Source of the DNA: Phymatolithon calcareum
Taxonomy: Eukaryota; Rhodophyta; Florideophyceae; Hapalidiales
Assembly: GCA_977006965.1 (NCBI GenBank)
Contig: OZ345359.1
Coordinates: forward strand, 186,001-250,000
Direction of reading: 5' to 3'
Length of the DNA: 64,000 nucleotides
Shown here: piece by piece, positions 20,814 through 32,224 of the stretch
Layout: each line of letters opens with the position of its first letter
Numbering within the stretch: the stretch's first letter is position 1
Notes under the pieces: generated by a model
The model's input: only the letters and a program-made list of their open reading frames with translations
The model's database searches: none
Told to the model about the DNA's origin: nothing
Made by a program: the position numbers and the translations under genes

Positions 20814-22168
20814 TAGTTTATTTCTTTCATAGATGAATTGCGAAGCTTATTCGCGGGCCCTCAAAAGCGCGGGCCTGGCCCCCGAGATAAATTCGCTCAC
20901 GTTGTCCTGCTTTGCGGAAAATCCAGCGTCCGGCGTCATTGCTACTTCGGGGCAAGCGCGATAGATCGCGGTTGATCTTTCTAAAACTTACTCGTAAAGT
21001 AAACTTTGTAAGCCCCCTGCACTTATCCGAAGAACTTCTCTAGTAACCTTTTCAGATTGTTGGGGATGCATGTTCCACTGGTCTTCGAAAACTCAGCTCC
21101 GAGCCTTGGACGTTGATAAGGAAAATATTCGACGGCCCAGAGAGCACAGCCATGAACTTTCCCAATTCAAACCCATTGTCATCGCTGCCAGCTCCCTTCG
21201 CATGATGGTCGGCTATATGTCTGGGTGGTCAAGTTTCCCAATCGTGCAAAATGGTCTTTGTCCTAAGGCCTTTCATACATCAACCTGCTGCTATGATGGC
21301 ATTCCCACCGGACTGCTGCGGAAGGTATAAGAATAGTCCATTGCTCATATATTTGCGTCCAAGAAAACAAACTCACAAGACTGCATACTGCGAGAGCTCC
21401 CAGCACTGCCCCAATCGAACATATAATCATGTGAAATAGCTCTCGCCACAATTGTCGCTGATATCTATTTACCAACCTTGAGCTTTCTTCCATTAGTCGC
21501 GTTATTTGGTGTGCATCTGCGAATACGACAGTCAAAAGATGTGTATGCCCTTTGGACCACAGTGGCCAGCAGAAATGTTGAAACAAGCTTGATGTACAGA
21601 GCGAGTGGGCAGGCCAGATTGGTACCCTTTCCTGCTCAAATGGTGGGTAGGAATGCTCGCACTTTAACCTCAGAGATAGCGAGGAAATAAATAGGTAGCA
21701 GCGGCGCACGGTAGCGCGCCCAGAACTAATTCCGTCATCTCTTGTGAGGAATCTGTTGTAGTATTCCTGAAAGGTTGTATAAACAAGAGATAATTTAGGC
21801 TGCCGAGCACTAGCGGTGTCAAGCAAGCAATTTCGACTTCATTTCAAGACGGATCAAGAATCTGGTCGACCTGTTCTTGCCTCTTGTTCGAAGGACTCCC
21901 CCTCCTCCATACTTAGCTTTTCTAATTCGAAATCGAAGCTCCATGTAGTGCACTTGTACCGCAAGTCCATGTTTGATGTAGTCCAGAAGCTTGCATATCC
22001 GATTAGCGAGAAGTTTAAAATTTTCCTCATTTGCTCCGTTGTGGGACAAATTTGATTGAAAGGCTCTGGAGAAGATGAGTATTAGTCCGATCGATTTAAG
22101 CCTATACAGCCGTTGGCTTTCACTGAAGGAATGTCCACCAGAGACATCTCCGGAAATCGAACGTCTAG
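20814..22168. other. Gene-free stretch
   Basis: A 187-codon minus-strand frame (21263-21826) has one hydrophobic segment but no ATG and no known motif. A 76-codon minus ORF (21819-22049) is helical. Neither is convincing as a gene. A transposon terminus begins at the right edge. Confidence 0.35.
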
Positions 22169-24108
22169 TGTCTATGTGACGAACACCCTCAATTGAGGGT
22201 AGAATTAAAAGCTCAAAAAAGTTTGTAAAAAGAATGCGGAACAGTTGTTTAGCTCCAGATTCGGAAAGTCGAACTTTTGTTCTTGGTGCAGAGTACTCAT
22301 TTTACAACCTTAAAGCCGCGTCGTTCGCCGGTAGGAACGAAAATCTGCTGGTCACTCAGAAAAAACAAATCTGCCATGCCTCGAGAAAAATACCCACGCC
22401 GAGTGGTCGGTGCAGCCGTACACACCAAAGCAACATCAGTCACAAGTCCCACAGAGTGCTGCAGACTATACGGAGCGTTTTCCAAGTCAGAAAAGGAGAA
22501 CGGCATGGTTCAAGAGGTGCACGTTGATGAAATCAAGGGTCGCTAGAGCACGTTACTTCACGTGAAATGGGACTTTGTTCAGAAACCAATGGAGAAGACT
22601 AAGATTAAGACTATCAAGATTGTTAATGTCAAGGCAGGGAAGGCTGACGAAGGCGCTCGTTCCTCCCGAATGGTTGTATCGAGTCCCAGCAGGCAAAAAT
22701 CTGTACCTCGAACGCCGGCTTACAGTACTCGCGGTCGAACATCTTCTTCGCCAAACGCGGAGTTCCCCGTTCAGTATCAACCACACTCTCAACAGAAGAC
22801 AATAAAAACCTACCATACAATCAACAGGAGCTCTGACGCCCTCTTGCGGGCTCGCTCGCCTACACCGTGCATGGTTCTTGGGACCAATAATCGCAAGAGG
22901 AGCTTGATGTAATTGCGCCAGACCGTGAGCAGAGTATTTTTGCTCATGGAGTGCCATGGTTCGAGCTCCAAGTTCTATGTCCAATTGGGGAAAGGATTCC
23001 CCGTCAGTTCTGAAAAGTTCGCACTATAAACGGAGATGTTATATCCGAGAACGGTGGCATCGGGTTCCACACACCGTACTGTTCCTTCATGACGATGTTT
23101 CGCCGAGTGCACCTGCGAACAATTGTTGCTTTGGCATCCGCTAAGCTGAAACGAATAGGAAGAATGGAGGCTAAGATTTTCGGAATACTCGTCTTCATGA
23201 GTTGGGCGCAAAGAGATTATGGAAGTCTACCATGGGGAACAAGTACATCCTCGCTCCTTCATTTTCAAACAGTGGGATGACCAGAGCCAGGTTCTCCGAG
23301 TACATCCGGTGCGTCACATTCACCGTGCAACCAAGTGAACAAGGCACTATGTCGTCCGTACAGTACCGGTGGGTGCTCGTTCAGGATTTTGTCGATGCCA
23401 TTAATGATCACAAAAAACCCACTGTGTCTCTGTTAGACTTGGTTTGCTTTGACAAGTTTATATCTCTTTGGTATGGCAACGGAGGCCATTGGATTGAAAA
23501 TGGCCTCCTTCAGTACATCGCCATCCACCGTAAACCGGAGAAAGGTTGCGAGTTACAGAATTCAGCCTAAGGAAGACGTGAGATAATGCTGCATCTTGAG
23601 CTGGGGACCACGGCAGAGGGCGAGAAACAAAACGACTTAGAAGGTGAAACTGCCCATGGTACAGTTGTACTGCGCCGTCTTGTGGCCGCATACTCTGGTA
23701 CAAGGCGCCTTGTACTCCCGGATTCATTTTGCCTCGCGCAATATTCATCAATGTTCAGTACTCCAAAAGGTACATTTGCTCGAAGGGCGGTGTTGAAACT
23801 TAACTCCCCCGAAGATGTACAGTACAAGTGAGCCATAGGTGGCATGATCACTAATTTAGCCGTTCAAAACAACTGCAGAGTCTGACAAGTCACGTAATTA
23901 ACCCTGGTGTTCTCATCATGTAATAGACTTGCTGCCGCTGCAATCAACATATGTGGCACGTCAACTGGTAGAAACTGTTTTGCTAAGCATGCTGAACACA
24001 TCCATGAGCTTGATGCGTCTGATGAGCCTAATAATGAGCAGCTTTCGCTGGCAAAAAATAAGTGATTCTCATTCCCTCAATTGAGGGAAAATTCCCGCCA
24101 CATAGACA
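22169..24108 (+). mobile_element. piggyBac-like DNA transposon, copy B, degenerate
   Basis: 1.94 kb between inverted termini. The left end reads TGTCTATGTGACG..CCCTCAATTGAGGG and the right end, on the opposite strand, TGTCTATGTGGCG..CCCTCAATTGAGGG. Coding pieces in several frames give a transposase in order: a basic N-terminal part (22277-22805), GNKYILAPSFSNSGMTRARF then VSLLDLVCFDKFISLWYGNG, IAIHRKPEKGCELQNSA (to 23570), and MLHLELGTTAEGEKQNDLEG then TARGTVVLRRL-like text (23586-23831). This order matches DDE_Tnp_1_7 (piggyBac-derived) transposases. Frame breaks and a replaced catalytic acidic residue (FDKFIS where DES is usual) show that it is inactive. No TTAA duplication is visible; the flanks share only CTA/TAG. 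It interrupts a minus-strand ORF. Confidence 0.65.
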
Positions 24109-24532
24109 ATAGAGCGATTAGTTCGAAGAGGTTTCTTTCCGAAGATGATCTGGTTGTGGTCAATGACAACGTCAGGGAGTCACTGTGGAAGAGACGGAAT
24201 ATATGTGGCATATTGGAATGTCCAATTTCTACCTTCAGTTCGTCTGGGTTCATGCCCTTGCATACGATAAATTGTAGGTCCGGGTCGTTAGTTCCAACGT
24301 CAATGATTGAGCGTAGAAAATCACCTGGTCTCGGCCCCAAAGCCAAGAGTAAGTCTATCTTGTTGCTGGGGAATTTTTTTCCGAACACGTATTTCGCAAA
24401 AGCCCGTGTCTCAAGGCTGACCATCCTGCGATGACGGACAGTGGTTGGCACATACAATAACCGTGCCGAGCGACAAACAAGCGACAAACAAGCGACCCAT
24501 ACCTTCTGACCGTTAACATACCTCTTGGGCAC
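24109..24532 (-). pseudogene. ORF interrupted by the transposon
   Basis: A minus-strand open frame of about 141 codons runs straight into the transposon terminus. Its last host codons read ERNLFELIAL. Beyond the far end of the element (22167 down to about 22082) a further in-frame run of about 28 codons (starting DVRFPEMSLVDIP) leads to a stop, so the two halves plausibly formed one gene before insertion. The 5' part has no ATG in frame at its upstream edge, so more exons or further damage are likely. No family recognised. Confidence 0.4.
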
Positions 24533-26202
24533 GGACTTCCACGAATGCTGTATCCGTCACAGACCCCGCCAATGACATTTAATGGGTGGAGGCATCGAGT
24601 ATCGTGTTGCCGAGCAGCAGCGGTGACAAAAAGGTATACCTTGAGAGAAAGGTAGGGGATCAGTAGATTACAGGCGATAGCGTCGTGTCTATGAGTCAGT
24701 AGCACTGACGACCACCGTTGAGAGTCGGTCCAATTTCAGGGCGTGTAAGAAATAACGATGCCAATTTTAAACTGTTTGCAAAATAAACTCTTTCCTTTCC
24801 ACCTCTTACGATGATTCAACTTTTAGACAAACGAACGAAATAGTGTTATGGAATTACGAGAATATCAAGGTCGATATCGAAGTGCAATTAATTCTATGCG
24901 GCAAGGAAATATGTGGAATGAAGGAAGGGGGCGCAGATGTCGCAATTCAGACCATGACGTGCCCCCCACGTACGGCCTGCCTCCAGGTGGCGCATGAATA
25001 TTGACAAAACAAAATCATGCAGATGCGGAGAAAGTGCCTGTTGGCATCGCTGGAGGTCACCAATCGCGAGGGTAGTGCTGAACTTGATGAAGCACATGAT
25101 GAGCAAGGCCGGATGACGCACATTTCCGCTCCCAGACACGCTACGTACGCCATACTTTTAATTCTATGTTATGAACACTGCAGTGAATTATATGCAGGGC
25201 AGTCCGCTGCTGCCACACTTCCGCGCGTCGCCTTCCTGTGCCGCCACGAGCAACCATAATCGAGGGGTTCAGCGTCCACGTCGCAGTGGAGAGGAAATTA
25301 CAAAATTATTCCTCACCCGTTTTCTAGCTGTGCGATTTGGAAAGCATGTACGGTGTGAGAAGTTCAACAAGCTGTCCAACTCTGCGGCGAACATACAGAC
25401 ATCTTGCAAGAGTTCTCGCTTTCGAAAGCGAGAAATCATCATTTCGTAGTATCTTTCTTCGTCTCGCCTGTTTGCTATGCTGGTGCAGTTCTGCTACACG
25501 CGTCAACCGTCAACTTGCCATGACTACGCTGGCAAACGCGCGTCAGACACGCACGGCGTCTACACGAGGCCTACGATAACACTGAGATGCAGGAGACTTT
25601 AAGGTCTGCAATGACGGATTGCTGCAGACCAAACAGTAGCGAGTGAAAAGTTTTTTTCATGTCTCGCCACCAAAACACATACAGCATATGTACAGTATAT
25701 GTTCTCGTGGCAAGACATGGGACTACAGACATTTTTCATATGAAAAATTACTGTTGTCTCGCCAACTCGCATGCCTTACAAGACCGATCAATTTCGACAG
25801 GCTGAATTGCTGCTTGTTGGTCAAATGAGCGGTGCTGGGAAGCAGAAGTACTGGGGAGGAGGGAGATGCACTGATGTGCATCTCGGGATCATGCCATCGG
25901 GTACCCGCCGCAATCGGGGCGGCATATCGCATAAGCGAATTCTACGATATGGACTCTGTGTACGCAACGCCGTCCACCAATCACACTGCGTCGCATTGCG
26001 GCAAGCGCACGAATGCGAGAGAAGGCGGTTGCTGCACTTCCGCTACGCCTCTCGTCGATACCGCCGCACCGGGCGCGTCATCCCTCACAGACACTGCTGC
26101 CGTCATACAATAACGAGCGCGACAACTATCACTACACACCTGAATTTCAGGTGCTGCACGGTTGCTTCTGTACGTCCCACACTTTGTGTCGCCTGCAACG
26201 TC
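24533..26202. other. Gene-free stretch with inverted repeats
   Basis: 25658-25719 is an imperfect hairpin (CATGTCTCGCCAC / GTGGCAAGACATG arms). 25731-25748 is an 18-bp perfect palindrome (ATTTTTCATATGAAAAAT). The frame of the following gene is open from 25771, so part of it may be coding if an upstream ATG is used. Confidence 0.45.
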
Positions 26203-26748
26203 ATGCATAACGTCCCCGCCTCGCAGCGTGGCTGCACGCCCACATTTGCAGCGCCCGTACTGTGGCGTTCCCCTGCGTCGCGCAAGCTGTCCGCACTGCC
26301 GTTGCTCCAAGCGGGAATACATCCATTTTCGGCCACCGGCGGACATGCGCGACGAGCACGTATAGTGTCGTGCGCCGACAGCGCGGACGAGAGCGGGAAG
26401 GAGGAGGGGGATAGTGCGGCGGAGGAGGAGATGCACAATGGAGAGGAATCTATACACGTGTTCAGGAGGAATGGTAGTCGCAGACGTTACAACGGCGATC
26501 TTCTCCCCTTCGACCTGCGCGTGATATCACCGCCTCCGCGACATCTCGGTCGTTTTCCACTTGACCCTCGCACGCATTGCGGTGACATTATAGAGTACAA
26601 TGACCATCAGTTTGTTGTGAAGCGTGTGGTATTGCACTACAAGTACGGCGCGAACGGAAAGGCCGTTGTGTTTCGCAAGACGATTGAAATCAAAAGTCTT
26701 GCTCGGAAGGCCATAGAGTGCTACCTAGAGAATTCGCTGAGGAAGTAG
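26203..26748 (+). CDS. Conserved plastid-type protein of unknown function
   Basis: 181 residues from the ATG at 26203. The same frame is open back to an ATG at 25771, but that added stretch is Arg/His/Cys-rich and unlike protein, so I prefer the internal start. Residues 1-55 have the composition of a transit peptide (Ser, Ala, Arg, few acids: APVLWRSPASRKLSALP). An acidic linker follows (SGKEEGDSAAEEE), then a compact domain: LPFDLRVISPPPRHLGRFPLDP, CGDIIEYNDHQFVVKRVVLHYKYG, FRKTIEIKSLARKAIECYLE. That domain resembles small conserved chloroplast proteins of plants and algae. I know no function for it. The plastid location is inferred. A minisatellite starts 22 bp after the stop. Confidence 0.6.
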   Translation: MHNVPASQRGCTPTFAAPVLWRSPASRKLSALPLLQAGIHPFSATGGHARRARIVSCADSADESGKEEGDSAAEEEMHNGEESIHVFRRNGSRRRYNGDLLPFDLRVISPPPRHLGRFPLDPRTHCGDIIEYNDHQFVVKRVVLHYKYGANGKAVVFRKTIEIKSLARKAIECYLENSLRK

Positions 26749-26770
26749 CACCAAATGAAAAGAACAAGAC

Positions 26771-26940
26771 CAGGGCTCTTATTAACATCAGGGCTCTAAA
26801 ACATCAGGGCACTTCACTCCAGGGCTCATAACATCAGGGCTCATAAACATCAGGGCTCATAAACAACAGGGCTCTTCACAACAGGGCTCTCAACATCAGG
26901 GCTCTAAACATCAGGGCTCTCAACACCAGGGCTCTAACAT
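26771..26940 (+). repeat. Minisatellite, about 11 units
   Basis: Tandem units of 15-20 bp with the core ACATCAGGGCTC and variable AT-rich linkers; one unit has CAGGGCAC. It sits between the plastid-type gene and the 3' end of the phosphoesterase gene. Confidence 0.9.
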
Positions 26941-27037
26941 TCCAGTAACAAGTGCGCCACACGACGCTCTGTTCTTCTGTATGCTTAATAGGTCGGTCTG
27001 TCACTTGCTGTACAATTCACGACGACAGCGCGATGTG

Positions 27038-28147
27038 CTATCCCCGCGCCGGTCGAATTTTGCGACTGGGCACACTACCATGTCCAGAAATTAACAGTGT
27101 GCCGTCTGCAAATACAGACACGGTGGCAAATGCATTATGCGGTGATTCGACAAGCGCGGGAATGGTGACGAATGCCGGTTTAGGACCTGTAGCCTTTGCA
27201 TCCGGTTTGACAAATCCGCCTACATGATCATGTCCCGCAAACACCGCCACAATATCGCACCGCGACCTATCCATGACGTCCAGAATCTCCGCAGAATTCA
27301 ATGCGAGATGGGAGTCCCGCGCACTGCCGCTCTTCAGCGGGTAATGCGTCATGATGATGACTCGCTCTGCATTCATCTTTGCATTACAAAGCACTTCTTC
27401 CAACCACTGCAATTGCGTCGCTCCGACGGCACCGTTGAAACTTTGATGCGCCCTACCGAGTCGATGTTCCATGTTGCGCAGTGTTTGCTTGATTTCCTGC
27501 GACACATCCACGGCAGCGGCACATAATTCCGTGGTGTCGAGACAGACGACTCGCCAACCGGGTGCCGGTGCAAAGTCGTAGTAGGAACTACCGAGTCCGA
27601 GCATGCGTAACAATGTTTTCTCGGATAGTCGTCGACAATGATTGCCTAGTATGTGCACGACTGGTGCATGCAAATGGGAAAACCTGTCCAGTACAGCGCG
27701 TAATTCATTCTCGGATAAATCTTCAAGATAACTTTCGTTTCCCTCGATGATGTCACCGAGATTCTGAACGAAACATAAACCGCCGGGAACGGCATTCCAC
27801 GCACGAATGGCAGCATCGACTTTGCCGAGAGATTCATTCCATGCCACGCGCGTGGTGACCTTTCCCTTGGCGAGATTACGTTTCTTCAATTCGGCAGTCT
27901 TGCAGCCATACTGAATGTCGGCGACGAGTCCGAATTTGAACACTGGTGCCGCCTGAGCATCGTGGACGAATTCGGTGGCAGCTTTGGCGCGCTGTTTCAG
28001 CGACGAGAACAGACTGCGTCGCTGGGAGACCTGTGGTGGTGGCGGCATGGGCGCAGCACGTGAGTTATGCAGCGGTGGTGGTTCGCGGTCTGCAAACAAC
28101 GGTTCTCTATAAACCCCTGAGAGGCTTATGGCAAATGATGGCGGCAT
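27038..28147 (-). CDS. Mn-dependent ADP-ribose/CDP-alcohol diphosphatase-like phosphoesterase
   Basis: 369 residues from the ATG at 28147; the longer open frame begins only with TTG. Calcineurin-like metallophosphoesterase motifs appear in order: FGLVADIQYG (metal-binding Asp), NLGDIIEGN, HILGNHC, IIMTHYPL and VAVFAGHDHVGG. The spacing and the DIQYG form are typical of ADPRM, which hydrolyses ADP-ribose, IDP-ribose and CDP-alcohols with Mn2+. The first ~70 residues are Pro/Ser/Arg-rich and lie outside the fold, perhaps a targeting leader; the alternative start MPPPPQVSQ would remove much of it. It is convergent with the preceding gene, and the minisatellite lies downstream of its stop. Confidence 0.85.
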   Translation of the reverse strand: MPPSFAISLSGVYREPLFADREPPPLHNSRAAPMPPPPQVSQRRSLFSSLKQRAKAATEFVHDAQAAPVFKFGLVADIQYGCKTAELKKRNLAKGKVTTRVAWNESLGKVDAAIRAWNAVPGGLCFVQNLGDIIEGNESYLEDLSENELRAVLDRFSHLHAPVVHILGNHCRRLSEKTLLRMLGLGSSYYDFAPAPGWRVVCLDTTELCAAAVDVSQEIKQTLRNMEHRLGRAHQSFNGAVGATQLQWLEEVLCNAKMNAERVIIMTHYPLKSGSARDSHLALNSAEILDVMDRSRCDIVAVFAGHDHVGGFVKPDAKATGPKPAFVTIPALVESPHNAFATVSVFADGTLLISGHGSVPSRKIRPARG

Positions 28148-31100
28148 GACGCCGTGGGATCGCGATGGAGCATACGACAAGTCGGTCGGCAAGTGGTTCC
28201 GCTGCGCTTTGCGTGGCGAACAGGGACAAGCGACAGAGTGGAGTGGAGTGGAGTGGAGTGAAGGGAACAGTCGAGTTTGGCGGGCGACCTGGGTTTTAAA
28301 AGAGGAATTTTCGGGGCGAACTATGTGTTGGGAACATATTGATGATTTTGTTAGAATTTGAAAATTTTATTAGGGCTCCGTCGCATGGACGGATGGAAGA
28401 ACCAATCAGGTTGGAGTTAGGGACGAGAGACGGGGGAAATATTTAACAATATTGTGTTTTGCAGGGAGGGCCTTTGGGCGCCGGGGAGCTGAAAAAAATG
28501 CACGGCACGAAAGAAGTGCTCCAATTCAAGTGGAGAGGGATTACCGTTTCAAAAATGATGGGTTTGGGTGAGGCATACCACGCGCACGATTACTACTGGT
28601 TCGATACCGTGCACGACAGAACTGGCGAGTCGTAATACCCCTCAGGGGCGTATCATACCCTACCCTACATTGATTTGCACAGTGAAATGGAGGGAAGAGG
28701 AGCTTAAATATAGCACGAGGCTGGGGATTGGGTTTTCGAAGAAGGGTACCCGATACGGTGGAGGTGCAAATGCTGCAATTTGGCAGCTAGCTCTGTCGCA
28801 ACGCAACGCGCGCTGGGACAACACGGGTGCGGGAGATTGCACCTGCATCGGGGCGAGAAGAGCAGCTCCGTGGTTCGTCGAGTTCAACAGTACAGTAATT
28901 TTATTATTGTGGACAACGGGACCGTAGGCAGCGTGATCAGAAAGTTTTGAATGCAAATCTCCTTTCATATGCATATGATTTCTTGTTGCGCATCATATGT
29001 ATGGGTGTTGCTCGATACGTTCCCGTCTCACAGATGCATGCCCGATTTTTCTGGTTTCGTGCGGTTTATTTTGCAACTGCTTCCACCTTATCATAGGTAT
29101 GATATGATACAGCCCCTCAAAGTCAGGCAGCCACTGCAGTTAAATTTATTCGCGCGCACGTGCTGATGATGGCTTTTTCTGCAAAATATCATACGCGGCA
29201 ATCAATTGTTCTATGCATCGTGATGATGCATATCATGTGAGGACTATTGTTTGAAAATTTTCGAATTTGTTGATTGATGCTTGGGCGGACAAATACTGTA
29301 GAGTTGCGCTATTGGCGCACTAGATGATCCTCCTAGTTGTAACGGGTTTAAATGATTGAGGAATGAAACGGTCGGGGACCTGAAACGTTCTTCCATTCCG
29401 AGCTAATAGCTGGTCCGATCTAATCTCACACCGTTTTCAACTCGGCGTGCAGGTCCAGAAGTGGTCTATTTAAAGAGATGAACGCATAAAAATAAAAAAT
29501 AACATCTCCGCATTCGCTCGTCAATGTGACCAGCTACTGTAGTCCTTTGCATGCCTGCCCATAGGGGCCCCCATCTGGAGGGTTGGTGAGATCGTAGGGC
29601 GAGGGAGGGCCCGGGCACCCATTAAAGCAGAGACATAAGACGAACAAAGAAACGCTCCGAAAGTGCTCTGTCTTGATCTGCACACATTCTGTTGTGCAAT
29701 GTGTACAGGATTACGGAAGAGCGATGATTGAGCTCCAAGCAGAACAGTATGTGGTGCAATGAGGATGCAGTTTTGAGTGATGCCCACACAAGAAGCTGAC
29801 GCTGATTGAGCACATTCGCAACGCTGTAGATGTGCAATGCAATGAAGGGTTACAGTGGCGTCGGAATTTGCAGAGCGATGCTCACTGGATGGCCGCTTGT
29901 TACTACGTTAGGGTAATACAGTGCGCCTACGACGGGCAGACCTTGATATATGCATATTCTTCAAAGAAGGCACTACAGTTTTTTCTGTGACAATTGTCGC
30001 AACCAACGGTCGACCATCATCAGTGATGTTCTGTACCTCGTCAGCCCTGATCAGCATGACCATGCCCTCCATTCGTACAGCACTGGATGTTGTACTTCAG
30101 GGCGTCATGCCAAACAATTAAGTTTTGATGTCCAGTAAATCAAAGTAAAACTATTTAGGTACCGCACAACTGTCCGTTTTTCTACGCCGCGGGACAGATT
30201 GCAACGCATTTGCGCTGCATCCTGAAGATCTGGAGAGAAGAGGCAAGCAGTCCCATCAAAGAGCTTCGGAGGACATATACTGTATGATAAAAATACAATA
30301 TAGGATTTGTCCAGGACAGTCTACTTACTGTACTGTACTGTACTGTACATCACACTAAACCTGTTGCCAAGTATCTCTTTTTTTCACACAACACATCACA
30401 CCGTCATTGCTTACCGCGTTCCTTGTCTATTGGCAGACGCCACTCACCGAACAGTAAGAATGCATCCGCAGCGTTCTGGACCAGTCGACAGACACGCGCC
30501 ATAGCGCCACTCTACTACCAAGTGGATGCTTCTACATCTGATAGTATCGGCGCCAGTTGGCAATATGATACAGTACGATCCTGTCCTTGCAGAACTGTAT
30601 GTCTTCAATCTACATTTCCTACCACCTGCACATACCACAAATAGTGGCCAGCTGCCACCAATCTGTAATACCCTTCCGCATTTTTAAATTCATCCTCGGC
30701 GATACTTCCCCCCAATCGACATGCGTTGAAAACCCGTTGGGAAGGGCAATCATCCCTTTTTTGGGGTTGTCTTCCTGCTTGTGCTGACTGCGGCAGCGCG
30801 GAAGCGCTCTTCACGCATGAAAACAGGAAGAGCTACCATTTTGAAAAGCAAATCCTGCATAGAGACGAAGTACGGAAAGGGACTGATGAGGCTGCAACAC
30901 ACAAGCAGTACTGTGTATACTGTAATGCACTTTTTACTTCCGCTAGAAGGTATGAAAGTTGAATGTTCCGAAGTATCGGTCATTGGGTTAGGCCACTGGA
31001 CATTCGGCCCTGTACATTAAACCTTTACACTATTCCCTGTCGGGAATGGTGTAGTGCGTACGATAAAATCGATCATTCTCGTATACTTACGTTTACAGTA

Positions 31101-32010
31101 ATTGTTACTGTACTGTAGAAACACTGGGCGCCAACAGCAACGGCTCGAAGCTCTGTACACATTGTAACTGTATGGTACAGTACCATTAGTGAAGACTGGA
31201 GAAAACAATGCCATGGTCCATCACATTGTTTTCTCCAGTCCGCTCCCATATTCCAACCCCCTTGCACTGCAGAAGTCATCTGTTTTCTTCATCATGCGGG
31301 TCAGGGAAAACCTTTTTTCATGTGTACAGTATCCCTGACCAGACAGTGATCTCATTATTATTATTATTTGGTCTTATTCTGTTTGCGACAATTTTCCATT
31401 TCTTGCGACATGCGACCTCTGAATTGCCTTCCGCGTCAAATCAAGGACAACCGGCTTCGTCCCAACTGCTCCCTTTACTTGCGCCGTCTACATGCGGCAC
31501 TCTCCAACGGACTAAATCACACTCTAATACTCTGTCACATGTTTTCCCACCACTCATTATGCTTCACGCTGGCCACAACTCCAACTTCTTCTTTACGCTG
31601 GCCACTTCCCAGGGATACCTCCCAACTCGCTTTCCTGTCAATCGCCCTTGTCATCTTTGCGGCCCATCCATCTCCGCGTTGCAGTCATGTCACTACACAA
31701 TGACTTCTCGTTCGCTGCCATAACCCAGTGTTTCACCAGCGCATCATATCATTAATCTCTTGATTGCCGAAACTCGTGGTACCTTCATGTGAAAGAGCTT
31801 TGTGTATCACCAAGCTCACAAGAACTCGACGCCAAAATGGTTAGAGTAGACCAGGAGAGAAAAGAGCGGGAGAGCATGAATGGAGGAAAGAGAGAAAAAT
31901 AAACAAAACTCGTAGAATACAAAACACGAGATTAGGTCACCCTCGGAGCACATTCCGCGATCTTGCGGCAACACAGACGATCGTGATGATCAGACTCGAG
32001 CACAAGGCCT
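28148..32010. other. Long gene-free stretch
   Basis: No ORF here has a recognisable domain. Small repeats include (GAGTG)5 at 28236-28260, (TACTG)4 at 30326-30348, an ATT run at 31354-31368, and a hairpin at 31026-31051 (ACACTATTCCC / GGGAATGGTGT). The ACTGTAC motif recurs. Confidence 0.5.
31194..31240. repeat. Perfect 17-bp inverted repeat, 13-base loop
   Basis: GACTGGAGAAAACAATG at 31194-31210 and its exact complement at 31224-31240. It could be a small RNA precursor or a very short foldback element. Confidence 0.75.
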
Positions 32011-32224
32011 TCTTTCTTTCTTTCATTATGCAGGTTTCGGAATTGTCCTAGAACAACTCCCCATCCTTACGGCTACAGTAGACTTTAACAGATACGAGTG
32101 GTACTTGATGTCACAAGAGCTCTAAGCCGCACAAAGTGCAGAGCTTCGGGGAGCTTAACATCTAAATCTCTACGCAGCCAATCTTCAGCGCCGTCCTTCA
32201 AAGGGATGACCCGGGTTGGAAACC
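32011..32224 (-). repeat. Dispersed repeat with (AAAG)n tail, copy 2
   Basis: Matches 3052-3263 over its length, with the same 5' edge and AAAG tail. Its minus strand is open for RVIPLKDGAEDWLRRDLDVK and beyond, to a stop, so it may derive from the 3' end of a LINE-type ORF. Confidence 0.65.

Noticed and set aside
21263-22049. Minus-strand frames with a helical start (ENFKLLANRICKLL) and a hydrophobic segment, faintly like MLKL-type four-helix domains
   Set aside because: Similarity is a few residues, the longer frame has no ATG, and the two frames do not join. Not enough to name a gene.
26760-26940. CRISPR-like array
   Set aside because: Unit length is variable and the linkers are short and AT-rich, so this is a eukaryotic minisatellite.
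31208-31723. 171-codon plus-strand ORF
   Set aside because: Composition is non-protein-like (Ser/His/Leu-rich), no motif, begins inside a hairpin.
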